Shown: positions 15,070-23,617, counted from the stretch's first letter. The stretch: 64,000 bases of DNA from Flavobacterium cutihirudinis (GCF_003385895.1 NZ_QRDQ01000008.1:427839-491838); one strand, 5' to 3'. Translations and numbers: made by a program. The notes: generated by a model from the sequence alone, not told the origin.

Positions 15070-16320
15070 ATGGAAAACAATAATGTACCGAAACACCTTT
15101 ATTTTTACTCAGTTGGTCTGAGTTATAAAAAAGCTGATGCTGAGGTCAGAGGTCAATTTAGTTTGGATGCAGTTGCGAAAACGCGTTTGCTGGAACAGGC
15201 TAAAAACGATGGAATAGAAAGTTTAATAGTTACTTCAACTTGCAACAGAACTGAAATCTACGGTTTTGCTGAACATCCATTTCAATTAATAAAACTTATC
15301 TGCGACAACAGCAACGGTTCTGTTGACGCTTTTCAAAGAGTTGGTTTCGTTTACAAAAATCAAGAAGCAATAAATCATTTATTTCGTGTAGGAACTGGTT
15401 TAGACAGTCAGATTCTGGGCGATTTTGAAATTATATCTCAAATCAAAACTAGTTTTGTTCATTCAAAATCAATGGGATTAGCTAATAATTTCATGGAAAG
15501 ATTGGTGAATGCGGTGATTCAGGCAAGCAAAAGAATTAAAAATGAAACGGAGATCAGCTCTGGTGCTACTTCGGTTTCTTTTGCATCGGTACAATATATT
15601 TTGAAGAATGTTGAAGATATCAGCAACAAAAATATTTTGCTTTTCGGAACTGGAAAAATCGGAAGAAATACTTGTGAGAATTTAGTAAAACATACTAAAA
15701 ACGAGCATATTACTTTAATAAACAGAACGAAAGACAAGGCTGAGAAATTGGCCGGAAAATTAAATCTTATTGTTAAAGATTATTCTGAATTACATTTAGA
15801 ACTTCAAAAAGCGGATGTTGTGGTTGTGGCAACAGGCGCGCAAAACCCAACAGTTGACAAAGCGATTTTGAATCTTAAAAAACCTTTGTTGATTCTGGAT
15901 TTGTCTATTCCTAAAAACGTTCATGAAAATGTTGAGGATTTAGAAGGCGTAACGTTGATCCACATGGATTATTTGTCTCAATTGACAGATGAAACTTTGG
16001 AAAACAGAAAATTACACATTCCGGCAGCGGAAGCAATTATCGAAGAAATCAAAGAAGAATTTGTAATCTGGATGAAAGGCCGAAAATTTGCCCCAACAAT
16101 TAACGCCTTAAAAGAAAAACTAAACGCTATTAAGAACTCGGAATTAGATTTTCAAAGCAAAAAAATCGCTGATTTTAATGAAGAACAAGCTGAAATCATC
16201 AGCAACAGAATCATCCAAAAAATCACTACACATTTCGCAAATCATTTAAAAGACGACGACACCATGGTCGATGAAAGCATCGAATGGATCGAAAAAGTCT
16301 TCAAAATAAAAGCATCTTAG
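15070..16320 (+). CDS. hemA: Glutamyl-tRNA reductase
   Basis: First committed step of C5-pathway haem synthesis: NADPH-dependent reduction of Glu-tRNA to glutamate-1-semialdehyde. 416 aa. The catalytic Cys58 is in TSTCNRTEIYG; the NADPH-binding domain has LLFGTGKIGRNTCENL (about 195-210), and a C-terminal dimerisation helix follows. HemL, which uses the product, is not in the window. It begins the hem gene series, running away from the AraC regulator. Confidence 0.95.
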   Translation: MENNNVPKHLYFYSVGLSYKKADAEVRGQFSLDAVAKTRLLEQAKNDGIESLIVTSTCNRTEIYGFAEHPFQLIKLICDNSNGSVDAFQRVGFVYKNQEAINHLFRVGTGLDSQILGDFEIISQIKTSFVHSKSMGLANNFMERLVNAVIQASKRIKNETEISSGATSVSFASVQYILKNVEDISNKNILLFGTGKIGRNTCENLVKHTKNEHITLINRTKDKAEKLAGKLNLIVKDYSELHLELQKADVVVVATGAQNPTVDKAILNLKKPLLILDLSIPKNVHENVEDLEGVTLIHMDYLSQLTDETLENRKLHIPAAEAIIEEIKEEFVIWMKGRKFAPTINALKEKLNAIKNSELDFQSKKIADFNEEQAEIISNRIIQKITTHFANHLKDDDTMVDESIEWIEKVFKIKAS

Positions 16321-16325
16321 TTTTT

Positions 16326-16465
16326 AATTTAAACCATTAAGATATTAAGGAAATTAAGACCAATCTTTGTCAAGAGAATTAAGCCACGCTGTAATACAAA
16401 GCTTAATAATCTTAAAATTCACCGCAAAAGCTTAATTCTCTTAATGCCCTTAATGGTAAAAAGCA
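16326..16465. repeat. Palindromic element, left copy flanking GxxExxY gene
   Basis: It begins tttaaaccattaagatatta and ends cttaatgcccttaatggtaa, so the ends (ccattaagatattaag / cttaatgcccttaatgg) form an imperfect inverted repeat. The same ends recur at 16882-16967. Confidence 0.7.
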
Positions 16466-16474
16466 AAAAGTTCT

Positions 16475-16879
16475 ATGACAAAAAAAGAGGTTACGCAATT
16501 GGCTTATGAAATTACAGGTTTTGCTATAAAAGTGCACAAAGCTTTGGGACCTGGGCTTTTAGAAAGCATATATGAGAAGTGCCTCAAATATGAATTAGAA
16601 CAAAACGGATATGATGTAAAACAACAATTATCTGTTAAAATTGATTATTACGATCTTGAATTTGAATCTGATTTAAGAATAGATCTATTGGTTAATGATT
16701 GTGTCGTTGTTGAATTAAAAGCTATTGAAAATCTTTTGCCAATTCACGAAGCACAATTATTGACATATATGAAATTATTACAAAGACCTCAAGGACTATT
16801 AATAAATTTCAACACAACAAACATTACAAAATCAATGAAACCTCTTGTAAATGATCATTTCGCAAGATTAATAGATTAA
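16475..16879 (+). CDS. GxxExxY protein (PD-(D/E)XK nuclease fold)
   Basis: 134 aa, member of the GxxExxY family, function not established. The name motif is G27-LL-E30-SI-Y33. It is followed by a nuclease-like core: D70 in LRIDLLV, the E80-L-K82 strand, and Q94-LLT-Y98, the QxxxY motif seen in RecB/Cas4-type PD-(D/E)XK nucleases. All residues for a metal-dependent nuclease site therefore seem present. It interrupts hemA and hemC and is bracketed by two copies of one palindromic element, which suggests that it is a module inserted with its repeats. No antitoxin, methylase or helicase partner is seen. Confidence 0.88.
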   Translation: MTKKEVTQLAYEITGFAIKVHKALGPGLLESIYEKCLKYELEQNGYDVKQQLSVKIDYYDLEFESDLRIDLLVNDCVVVELKAIENLLPIHEAQLLTYMKLLQRPQGLLINFNTTNITKSMKPLVNDHFARLID

Positions 16880-16881
16880 AT

Positions 16882-16967
16882 TTAAACCCTTAAGATATTA
16901 AGAAAGTTAAGCTTAATTTTCTTGACAAAGATTGACTTAATTCTCTTAATGCCCTTAATGGTAAAAA
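16882..16967. repeat. Palindromic element, right copy flanking GxxExxY gene
   Basis: Same ends and orientation as 16326-16465: the left end differs by a few bases, and the right end (cttaattctcttaatgccct...) is essentially identical. The centre is shorter and differs. It ends 8 bp before the hemC start codon. Confidence 0.7.
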
Positions 16968-16974
16968 ACAAAAA

Positions 16975-17898
16975 ATGGCTGAAAAAACAATCAGAATAGG
17001 AACGCGCGATAGCGAATTAGCACTTTGGCAGGCACATACTGTCGAAAAACAACTGAACGATTTAGGTTATAAAACTTCAATTGTTGCCGTTAAATCTCAA
17101 GGTGATATTATTCTGGACAAACCTCTTTATGAATTAGGGATTACTGGAATTTTCACTAAAACGCTTGACATTGCAATGATCAACGGTGATATTGATATTG
17201 CCGTGCATTCGATGAAAGATGTTCCTACTGCTTTACCAAAAGGAATTGTTCAGGCAGCAGTTTTAGAAAGAGCCAATGTTTTAGACATTTTGGTTCATAA
17301 AGGAAACCACGATTTCACGAACCCAAGTACGATTGCGACAGGAAGTTTACGTCGTCAGGCACTTTGGTACAACAAATACCCAAATCATACTGTAGTTGAT
17401 TTACGTGGAAACGTAAATACACGCATGCAGAAATTACAAGACAATAATTGGGACGGAGCTGTTTTTGCTGCTGCAGGTTTGGAGCGAATTAACTTAAAAC
17501 CTGAAAATTACATTAATTTAGATTGGATGATTCCGGCGCCAGCACAAGGAGCAATGCTTGTTGTGGCGATGGAAGATGACAATTATACTTTAGATGCACT
17601 TTCGCAATTAAATCATATCGAAACTGAAATCTGTACTTACATCGAACGTCAGTTTTTACGAACTTTAGAAGGCGGTTGTACAGCACCAATTGGAGCTTTG
17701 GTTACTTATAATGAGGACGAAGATACACTTCATTTTCAAGGCGTTTTACTTTCTGTTGATGGAAAACAAAAACTGGAAATCAATAAAACCGTTGATATTT
17801 CAGAATGGAAAAAACTAGGTTTTCATTCGGCTCAGGAGATTTTGAATAATGGCGGAACTGAATTGATGGCAACTATTAAAGAATCTCTGAAAAAATAA
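16975..17898 (+). CDS. hemC: Porphobilinogen deaminase (hydroxymethylbilane synthase)
   Basis: Joins four porphobilinogens into hydroxymethylbilane. 307 aa. It shows IGTRDSELALWQ at the N-terminus, the substrate-binding DVAVHSMKDVPT-type segment (DIAVHSMKDVPTALP), a RRQALW / DLRGNVNTR pair of arginine motifs, and Cys235 in LEGGCTAPIGA, which carries the dipyrromethane cofactor. Its stop overlaps the hemD start by one base (TAATG), so the two are translationally coupled. Confidence 0.96.
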   Translation: MAEKTIRIGTRDSELALWQAHTVEKQLNDLGYKTSIVAVKSQGDIILDKPLYELGITGIFTKTLDIAMINGDIDIAVHSMKDVPTALPKGIVQAAVLERANVLDILVHKGNHDFTNPSTIATGSLRRQALWYNKYPNHTVVDLRGNVNTRMQKLQDNNWDGAVFAAAGLERINLKPENYINLDWMIPAPAQGAMLVVAMEDDNYTLDALSQLNHIETEICTYIERQFLRTLEGGCTAPIGALVTYNEDEDTLHFQGVLLSVDGKQKLEINKTVDISEWKKLGFHSAQEILNNGGTELMATIKESLKK

Positions 17899-18563
17899 TG
17901 GCAAAATCAGTACAAATAGTATCCACTAAAATATTATCTCCTCTTCATAAGCAAGAACTAATGAAATATGGCGTCGAATTAATCGAAGCCGATTTCATTA
18001 AAACTGAAAACAAACCTTTCGAATTAAAAGACCTCAACGAAAGTTTGATTTTTACAAGTCAGAATGCTGTTCGAAGTGTTTTATCTGATCCAAAATCAGA
18101 AGAATTAAAAAAGAAAAACGTGTACTGCGTTGGTCTTAAAACCAAAACTTTATTGACAGATAATGGATTTAATGTTGTGGCTTATACTGGCTACGCTTCG
18201 GATTTAGCCGAAATCATCACTTTGATTTACGGAAACGACAGTTATACTTTTTTCAGCGGAAACCTCAGAAGAGACACTTTACCCGAAGCTTTAAAAGAAG
18301 CTGGAATTAAATTCAATGAAATTCAGGTTTACGAAACTACGCTTCAGCCACAGAAAATAAAAGCAAATCCTGAAGCGATTTTGTTCTTTAGTCCGTCTGG
18401 AGTTAAAAGTTATCTGAAACACAATACCATCAGTAAACAAATCTGTTTCTGCATTGGCGATACCACCGCAGAAGCTTTATCAAAAATTACAAAAAACATC
18501 ATCATCGCAGATCAACCTACAATTGAAGACGTGATCGAAGATGTAATTCACGAATACAAATAA
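17898..18563 (+). CDS. hemD: Uroporphyrinogen-III synthase
   Basis: Cyclises hydroxymethylbilane with D-ring inversion. 221 aa, two-domain HemD fold: IFTSQNAVRSV and FFSPSGVKSYL are the conserved interdomain substrate segments, and YTFFSGNLRRDTLPEAL matches the family's central motif. HemD sequences are weakly conserved, but the position directly overlapping hemC settles the assignment. Confidence 0.92.
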   Translation: MAKSVQIVSTKILSPLHKQELMKYGVELIEADFIKTENKPFELKDLNESLIFTSQNAVRSVLSDPKSEELKKKNVYCVGLKTKTLLTDNGFNVVAYTGYASDLAEIITLIYGNDSYTFFSGNLRRDTLPEALKEAGIKFNEIQVYETTLQPQKIKANPEAILFFSPSGVKSYLKHNTISKQICFCIGDTTAEALSKITKNIIIADQPTIEDVIEDVIHEYK

Positions 18564-18575
18564 TGTAAATGACCT

Positions 18576-18653
18576 CCTGCAAGGTTTTCAAAACCTTGTA
18601 GGTTTAAATATAAATCAACAACAATACCTACAAGGTTTTGAAAACCTTGCAGG
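18576..18653. repeat. Inverted pair of REP elements (R1/R2)
   Basis: R1 (18576-18602) is itself a palindrome-like 27-mer beginning cctgcaaggtttt and ending accttgtagg. R2 (18627-18653) is its exact reverse complement. They are joined by an AT-rich spacer with aacaacaata. Located between hemD and hemE. Confidence 0.85.
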
Positions 18654-18668
18654 AAAAACAAATAAGAG

Positions 18669-19694
18669 ATGTTAAAAAACGACCTATTTTTAAGAGCATT
18701 AAAAGGAGAAACTGTTCAGCGTCCGCCGGTATGGATGATGCGTCAGGCAGGAAGATATTTACCTGAATTTAGAGAACTTCGTGATAAATATGATTTTTTT
18801 ACGCGTTGTGAAACTCCTGAATTAGCTGCGGAAATTACAGTTCAGCCAATTCGTAGAATCGCTCCAGATGCTGCGATTTTATTCTCGGATATTTTGGTAG
18901 TGCCTCGTGCAATGGGAATTCACGTTGAATTGAAAGATAATTTGGGACCGATTATTCCAAATCCAATCCGTACAATGGAACAGGTGAATCAGGTTATTGT
19001 TCCAGATGTAAATGAAACTTTAGGTTACGTTTTTGATGCTGTGAAATTGACTAAGGAAATGTTGAATGATGAAGTTCCATTAATTGGTTTTGCAGGTTCG
19101 CCTTGGACAATTTTCTGTTATGCTGTTGAAGGAAAAGGCTCTAAAAGCTTTGATACAGCAAAAGGTTTCTGCTTTTCAAACCCAGTTGCAGCGCATACTT
19201 TATTGCAAAAAATCACAGATACAACTATTTTATACTTAAAGGAAAAAGTAAAATCGGGAGTGAATGCTGTTCAGATTTTTGATTCTTGGGGAGGAATGCT
19301 TTCTCCGGTTGATTATCAGGAATTTTCATGGAAATACATCAATCAGATTGTTGACGCTTTAGCGGATATTACGCCGGTTATTGTTTTCGGAAAAGGATGT
19401 TGGTTTGCGCTTGGCGAAATGGGTAAAAGTAAAGCTTCTGCATTAGGAGTTGACTGGACATGTTCAGCTAGAAATGCTCGTTATTTGTCTGGTGGAAATA
19501 TTACTTTACAAGGGAATTTTGATCCGTCAAGATTGCTTTCTCCAATTCCGACTATCAAAAAAATGGTTCACGAAATGATCGACGAGTTCGGAAAAGATAA
19601 ATATATTGTAAATTTAGGTCACGGAATTTTACCAAATATCCCTGTAGATCACGCCAAAGCGTTTATTGACGCGGTTAAGGAATACGGGAACTAG
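18669..19694 (+). CDS. hemE: Uroporphyrinogen decarboxylase
   Basis: Converts uroporphyrinogen III to coproporphyrinogen III in the cytosol. 341 aa, standard length. Signatures: [15 protein letters not shown] near residue 20 (substrate-binding Arg pair), [12 protein letters not shown] (catalytic Asp), [26 protein letters not shown] and [10 protein letters not shown] with the conserved His. It is separated from hemD by a REP pair, and followed by one REP and the RAYT gene. Confidence 0.97.
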   Translation: MLKNDLFLRALKGETVQRPPVWMMRQAGRYLPEFRELRDKYDFFTRCETPELAAEITVQPIRRIAPDAAILFSDILVVPRAMGIHVELKDNLGPIIPNPIRTMEQVNQVIVPDVNETLGYVFDAVKLTKEMLNDEVPLIGFAGSPWTIFCYAVEGKGSKSFDTAKGFCFSNPVAAHTLLQKITDTTILYLKEKVKSGVNAVQIFDSWGGMLSPVDYQEFSWKYINQIVDALADITPVIVFGKGCWFALGEMGKSKASALGVDWTCSARNARYLSGGNITLQGNFDPSRLLSPIPTIKKMVHEMIDEFGKDKYIVNLGHGILPNIPVDHAKAFIDAVKEYGN

Positions 19695-19714
19695 TATTCA
19701 GTCTCATTGGCATT

Positions 19715-19741
19715 CCTGCAAGGTTTTCAAAACCTTGTAGG
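19715..19741 (+). repeat. REP element R3 upstream of RAYT
   Basis: Identical in sequence and orientation to R1 (18576-18602). It lies after hemE and 59 bp before the RAYT start codon. Confidence 0.85.
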
Positions 19742-19745
19742 TTTA

Positions 19746-19795
19746 AATTTGTTTTATATTTACAGTAAAAACTTACAGTAAATATAAAACAAATT
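19746..19795. promoter_or_regulatory. Perfect hairpin adjoining RAYT start codon
   Basis: Arms 19746-19763 and 19778-19795 are exact 18-bp reverse complements (aatttgttttatatttac) with a 14-base loop. The hairpin ends 4 bp before the ATG at 19800, so in mRNA it would bury the ribosome-binding region. Confidence 0.6.
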
Positions 19796-19799
19796 AAAA

Positions 19800-20351
19800 A
19801 TGAAACTTGAAGTATTGAAAAAAGATTATTATTATCATATTTATAATCGAGGAATTAATGGAACAAACATTTTTGAAAATGACGCTAATAAACTTTATTT
19901 CTTAAAGCAATTAGCTAAATATTTGGAGAATAAAATTTCCATTTTCGGTTATTGTTTGATGAACAATCATTTTCATTTGGTTATTCGGTTGAACACTGAA
20001 GAAAAAGAGGTTACACAAGCATTCTCAAATTTATTTAATTCTTACGCAAAAGCATTTAATAAACAAACCAACAGAACCGGAAGTTTATTCGAAAAGCATT
20101 TTAAAAGAATAAATTTAAAAGATGAAAATTATTTAAGACGACTGATTGTTTATGTTCATTTAAATCCAAGACATCATTTCGATATAGATTTTACAGATTT
20201 TAAGTTTTCATCTTATCAAGCTTTTTTATCAAATCGGGAAACAAAAGTAGAACGAGCTGAAGTTTTGACTTTATTTGGAGATTTAGAAAATTTCATCTTT
20301 TGTCATAATCAGAAAAATGAGTTTTTAAATGAAACTTATACTTTTGAGTAA
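19800..20351 (+). CDS. REP-associated tyrosine transposase (RAYT, Y1/IS200-like)
   Basis: A 183-aa HUH single-strand endonuclease of the Y1 transposase family that acts on REP hairpins. The HUH motif is H57-F-H59 in MNNHFHLVI; the catalytic Tyr is probably Y118 in IVYVHLNPRHH; the N-terminal YYHIYNRGINGTNIF and GSLFEKHFKRI segments are family marks. It is not flanked by terminal repeats of a complete IS; instead five copies of one REP lie within 1.9 kb, one directly upstream and an inverted pair downstream. It is intact and probably functional. It sits in the haem gene series in the same direction, so it depends on readthrough or its own weak promoter. Confidence 0.9.
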   Translation: MKLEVLKKDYYYHIYNRGINGTNIFENDANKLYFLKQLAKYLENKISIFGYCLMNNHFHLVIRLNTEEKEVTQAFSNLFNSYAKAFNKQTNRTGSLFEKHFKRINLKDENYLRRLIVYVHLNPRHHFDIDFTDFKFSSYQAFLSNRETKVERAEVLTLFGDLENFIFCHNQKNEFLNETYTFE

Positions 20352-20362
20352 TTCAGGTCTGT

Positions 20363-20456
20363 CCTGCAAGGTTTTAAAAACCTTGTAGGTCTAAAACAAG
20401 ATTACAATATTTAATATTTAACAACAATACCCACAAGGTTTTTAAAACCTTGCAGG
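20363..20456. repeat. Inverted pair of REP elements (R4/R5) downstream of RAYT
   Basis: R4 (20363-20389) differs from R1 by one central base; R5 (20430-20456) is inverted relative to R4 with one extra change. The spacer contains aacaacaata as in R1/R2. The pair is 12 bp after the RAYT stop. Confidence 0.82.
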
Positions 20457-20468
20457 AAATGAAACACA

Positions 20469-20852
20469 ATGCTCAACAAAGGCCTAAGAGACGAAGAAAA
20501 AATTAGAATTGACAATGTCCTAAAAACATTGCGAACTCTTGTTTTTGTACCTTATCCTTTGACTTCTTTACAAAAAACTGATATTGAAAATCAACTAAAA
20601 GAATTCGGATTAAACATTGAAAGTTTAATTGATTACTCAAATGGCGATTTAATCGATTTCTTGATTCGTCTTTCTTTTGATTGGGAACAATTGGAACAAT
20701 TTGCTGATATTCTAGTCGAATTTTCTAAAGCCGAAAACTATAATTTTGAAAATAAAGCTTTGGCCATTTATCAATATATCCAGCAAGAAAGCAAAGTTTT
20801 TTCTTTCGGAATCAATACTAAAATTGCTTCTCTAAAAACAAACAAAAAATGA
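20469..20852 (+). CDS. Hypothetical protein
   Basis: 127 aa, soluble, no signal peptide, no motif I recognise. It is mostly helical in appearance, with acidic and aromatic residues in the middle (SFDWEQLEQFADILVEF). Its last four bases overlap the start of the GNAT gene (ATGA), so the two are translated together. It begins 12 bp after the REP pair. Confidence 0.7.
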   Translation: MLNKGLRDEEKIRIDNVLKTLRTLVFVPYPLTSLQKTDIENQLKEFGLNIESLIDYSNGDLIDFLIRLSFDWEQLEQFADILVEFSKAENYNFENKALAIYQYIQQESKVFSFGINTKIASLKTNKK

Positions 20853-21397
20853 GTTTTACAGATTGGAAAATAGACCGAATTGACCTTATTCTTCCCAACG
20901 AGTTTTATAAACTGATTGATAAGAATAGAAATCACATTGCAAAAACTTTTCCTGTAACACTTGCCAATTCTGATTCACCAGAAAAAGCAGAAAATTTTAT
21001 CTCCTTTAATAAAGACAAAGAAAAAAATAGCGAAGGATATTATTTTTTCGCCCGAGAAATAATAACCAATAATCTAATTGGTTATTTATGCATAAAAACT
21101 ATTGATTACCGCATTTCAAAATGTGAATTAGGCTATTTTATTGATGAAGATTTTCAAGGAAAAGGAATCACATCAAAAATGGTTTCTGATGCGCTTGAGT
21201 TTTGTTTCAATGAATTAAAGCTGAATAAAGTTTTCATCTGTACTTCAGAAATTAATCTGGCAAGCCAAAGAATCGCATTAAAACATAATTTCAAACAAGA
21301 AGGAATTTTAAGAGACGAATTTAGAAATGGCGACGGAACATTACAGAATACTGTTTATTTCGGATTGCTTAAATCAGAATACAATCACACTAACTAA
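20849..21397 (+). CDS. GNAT N-acetyltransferase (RimJ/RimL-like)
   Basis: A 182-aa acetyl-CoA-dependent N-acetyltransferase. Visible GNAT features are IGYLCIKTIDYRISKCELGYFIDEDFQGKGI, where the Q-G-K-G-I part is the acetyl-CoA loop, and ASQRIALKHNFKQEGILRDEFRNGDG, typical of the RimJ/RimL/ribosomal-protein subfamily. The acceptor is unknown. Overlaps the upstream hypothetical gene by 4 bp. Confidence 0.88.
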   Translation: MSFTDWKIDRIDLILPNEFYKLIDKNRNHIAKTFPVTLANSDSPEKAENFISFNKDKEKNSEGYYFFAREIITNNLIGYLCIKTIDYRISKCELGYFIDEDFQGKGITSKMVSDALEFCFNELKLNKVFICTSEINLASQRIALKHNFKQEGILRDEFRNGDGTLQNTVYFGLLKSEYNHTN

Positions 21398-21417
21398 AAG
21401 CTTGAAATAATTTATTT

Positions 21418-21726
21418 ATGATAAAAAATATAGTTTTAATAGTTGCTTTTATCTTTTTAATTAGTTGTGAAGGTTATAAAACAGGCGCAGGAATCGTTTA
21501 TGACAAATCTACCAATAAGCCTTTGGACAGTGTGCGTTATTATGCTGTTGGAATTGATTATATTGAATACACCGATTCTCTTGGAAAATATTATGTAGAA
21601 GGCAAATTTGGAGGGTGCGTTTCTGAATGTCCTGATTTTGATGCCGAATTTTCTAAACCAGGTTATAAAACTATAACACTTAAGAATCCAAATGGAGATG
21701 TTTATTTAGAATTAGAAGAAAAATGA
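21418..21726 (+). CDS. Small lipoprotein with Ig-like regulatory fold
   Basis: 102 aa. The signal peptide ends in a lipobox (FLISC, Cys17). The rest looks like a carboxypeptidase-regulatory/transthyretin-type beta-sandwich (GAGIVYDKSTNKPLDSVRYYAVG...YTDSLGKYYVEG...FSKPGYKTITL). Two cysteines near GGCVSEC may form a disulfide. Its stop overlaps the hemF start by 4 bp, so it is coupled to hemF translation; whether it matters for haem synthesis is unknown. Confidence 0.78.
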   Translation: MIKNIVLIVAFIFLISCEGYKTGAGIVYDKSTNKPLDSVRYYAVGIDYIEYTDSLGKYYVEGKFGGCVSECPDFDAEFSKPGYKTITLKNPNGDVYLELEEK

Positions 21727-22625
21727 AAGATAAATTTTACGCATACATACAAAACTTACAAGACCAAATCTGCGCTGGATTAGAAGCCGTTGACGGAACG
21801 ACGAAATTCCGTGAAGATTTATGGAAACGTCCGGAAGGCGGTGGCGGAAGAACACGCGTTATTGAAAACGGTGCTGTTTTCGAAAAAGGCGGTGTAAACA
21901 TTTCTGCCGTTCACGGAAAACTTCCTGAAACGATGCAAAAAATGTTCAGCGTTGGCGAAGCTGATTTTTTTGCTTGCGGATTAAGTTTGGTTTTACATCC
22001 AAAAAATCCAATGACTCCAACGGTTCACGCAAACTGGCGTTATTTTGAAATGTATGATGAATCTGGAAAAGTAATCGAACAATGGTTTGGGGGCGGACAA
22101 GATTTAACGCCTTATTATTTGTTTGAAGAAGATGCAAAACACTTTCACCAAACTTGCAAAACAGCTTGCGACAAACACAATCCAGAGTTTTATCCGAAAT
22201 ATAAAAAACAATGCGATTCGTATTTTTGGAATGCGCATAGAAATGAAGCTCGCGGAATTGGCGGTTTATTTTTTGATTATTGCAAAGCAAATGAATCAAT
22301 GTCAATGGAAAATTGGTATAACTTTGTAACTGAGGTTGGTAATAGTTTCCTTGAAGCTTATGTTCCGATTGTGGAAAGAAGAAAAAATTTAGAATATACG
22401 CCTGAAAACAGAACTTGGCAGGAAATCCGTCGTGGTCGTTATGTTGAGTTTAATCTGGTTCATGACAAAGGAACTTTATTCGGATTAAAAACAAACGGAA
22501 GAATTGAAAGTATTTTAATGAGTTTGCCTCCACACGTGCAATGGGTTTATGATCATCATGCAGAAGCCGGAAGCGAAGAAGAAAAATTGGTAAATGTGTT
22601 AGAAAACCCACGCGAATGGATTTAA
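21723..22625 (+). CDS. hemF: Oxygen-dependent coproporphyrinogen III oxidase
   Basis: Oxidative decarboxylation of coproporphyrinogen III to protoporphyrinogen IX, using O2. 300 aa, standard length. Signatures: WKRPEGGGGRTRVIENGAVFEKGGVN, SLVLHPKNPMTPTVHANWRYF, FGGGQDLTPYY, and RRGRYVEFNLVHDKGTLFGLKTNGRIESILMSLPP near the C-terminus. Its presence with HemJ marks an aerobic route. It overlaps the preceding lipoprotein gene by 4 bp and the following DUF4421 gene by 10 bp. Confidence 0.97.
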   Translation: MKDKFYAYIQNLQDQICAGLEAVDGTTKFREDLWKRPEGGGGRTRVIENGAVFEKGGVNISAVHGKLPETMQKMFSVGEADFFACGLSLVLHPKNPMTPTVHANWRYFEMYDESGKVIEQWFGGGQDLTPYYLFEEDAKHFHQTCKTACDKHNPEFYPKYKKQCDSYFWNAHRNEARGIGGLFFDYCKANESMSMENWYNFVTEVGNSFLEAYVPIVERRKNLEYTPENRTWQEIRRGRYVEFNLVHDKGTLFGLKTNGRIESILMSLPPHVQWVYDHHAEAGSEEEKLVNVLENPREWI

Positions 22626-23554
22626 AACTGATTTACATAGCGTTTTTTACAAGTATTTTTGGGTGTTTTGCCCAAAACGATACTTTGCAAAATCCCTATA
22701 TTAAATCATATAGTGATAAAATCACCGCGAGCGCTTATTATTTGGACACTTCAAATAGTTTCGAGATTGCCTCAGATAATACAGATCCGAAAATATATCT
22801 CAATCTTATTCCAAATAGACGAGAACAAATTGGTTTTAATTTGAATTATAAAATCATTGACGTTACGATTGGTTTTGCTCCCAAATTTCTTGGTGGAAAT
22901 AAAGGAGATTCTCATTCTAAAAACTTTAATTTCAATACCCGTTTTTATTATAAAAAATGGATGCAGTCTTTCACTTTCATCAATCAAAAAGGCTTTTATA
23001 TTAGCGAAGATAATTTTACCGCTCAACTGCCACAGATGCGGACTACAAAAATTGGCGGATCGACATCGTACATTTTTAATGATAAATTCTCTTTTAAAAC
23101 ACTAGTTAACCAAAACGAATGGCAAACTAAAAGTTCCGGAAGTTTTATTCCAACTTTTTCCTTTTATTACACTAATATAGACTTCAATACACCCGATTCA
23201 TCACCTGGCGACATTTACGTATTTACCTTAACCCCTTCCTATTTTTACAATTTTGTAATCAGTGATCGTGTATTAATTGGAGCTGGAATTGGTTTGGGCG
23301 CCGGAATCAATGATATTGACGGTGATACCTCAGCGTTATATCAAGCCGATTTAAATTTAAAATTAGCCTATAATCAAGATCGTTTCTTTGCTTTTGCAAG
23401 TCTTAATGCGACAAGCTTTGATCAGGATGAAAAAGTCGATCCGCGACTAAATGATAATATTGTCACTTTAAAACTTTCTGCAGGTTATCGATTTGATCCT
23501 CCAAAAAAAGTAAAAGAAATATACGACAAGGCAAATGAGAAAATAGGGCTTTAA
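22616..23554 (+). CDS. DUF4421-type outer-membrane protein
   Basis: 312 aa with a signal peptide (MDLKLIYIAFFTSIFGCFAQ) and alternating beta-strands ending KLSAGYRFDPPKKV, like the DUF4421 family of Bacteroidota outer-membrane barrel proteins. Function unknown. It begins inside the last codons of hemF, which implies translational coupling. Confidence 0.8.
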   Translation: MDLKLIYIAFFTSIFGCFAQNDTLQNPYIKSYSDKITASAYYLDTSNSFEIASDNTDPKIYLNLIPNRREQIGFNLNYKIIDVTIGFAPKFLGGNKGDSHSKNFNFNTRFYYKKWMQSFTFINQKGFYISEDNFTAQLPQMRTTKIGGSTSYIFNDKFSFKTLVNQNEWQTKSSGSFIPTFSFYYTNIDFNTPDSSPGDIYVFTLTPSYFYNFVISDRVLIGAGIGLGAGINDIDGDTSALYQADLNLKLAYNQDRFFAFASLNATSFDQDEKVDPRLNDNIVTLKLSAGYRFDPPKKVKEIYDKANEKIGL

Positions 23555-23617
23555 AAGGCCTTTAAAATAGCAAAAACAAGCATAAGCAGGGATTTCTAAT
23601 AATTAAAAATCATTATT

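Noticed and set aside
18576..20456. CRISPR-like array
   Set aside because: The repeats are palindromic REPs in mixed orientation with uneven spacing and no cas genes.
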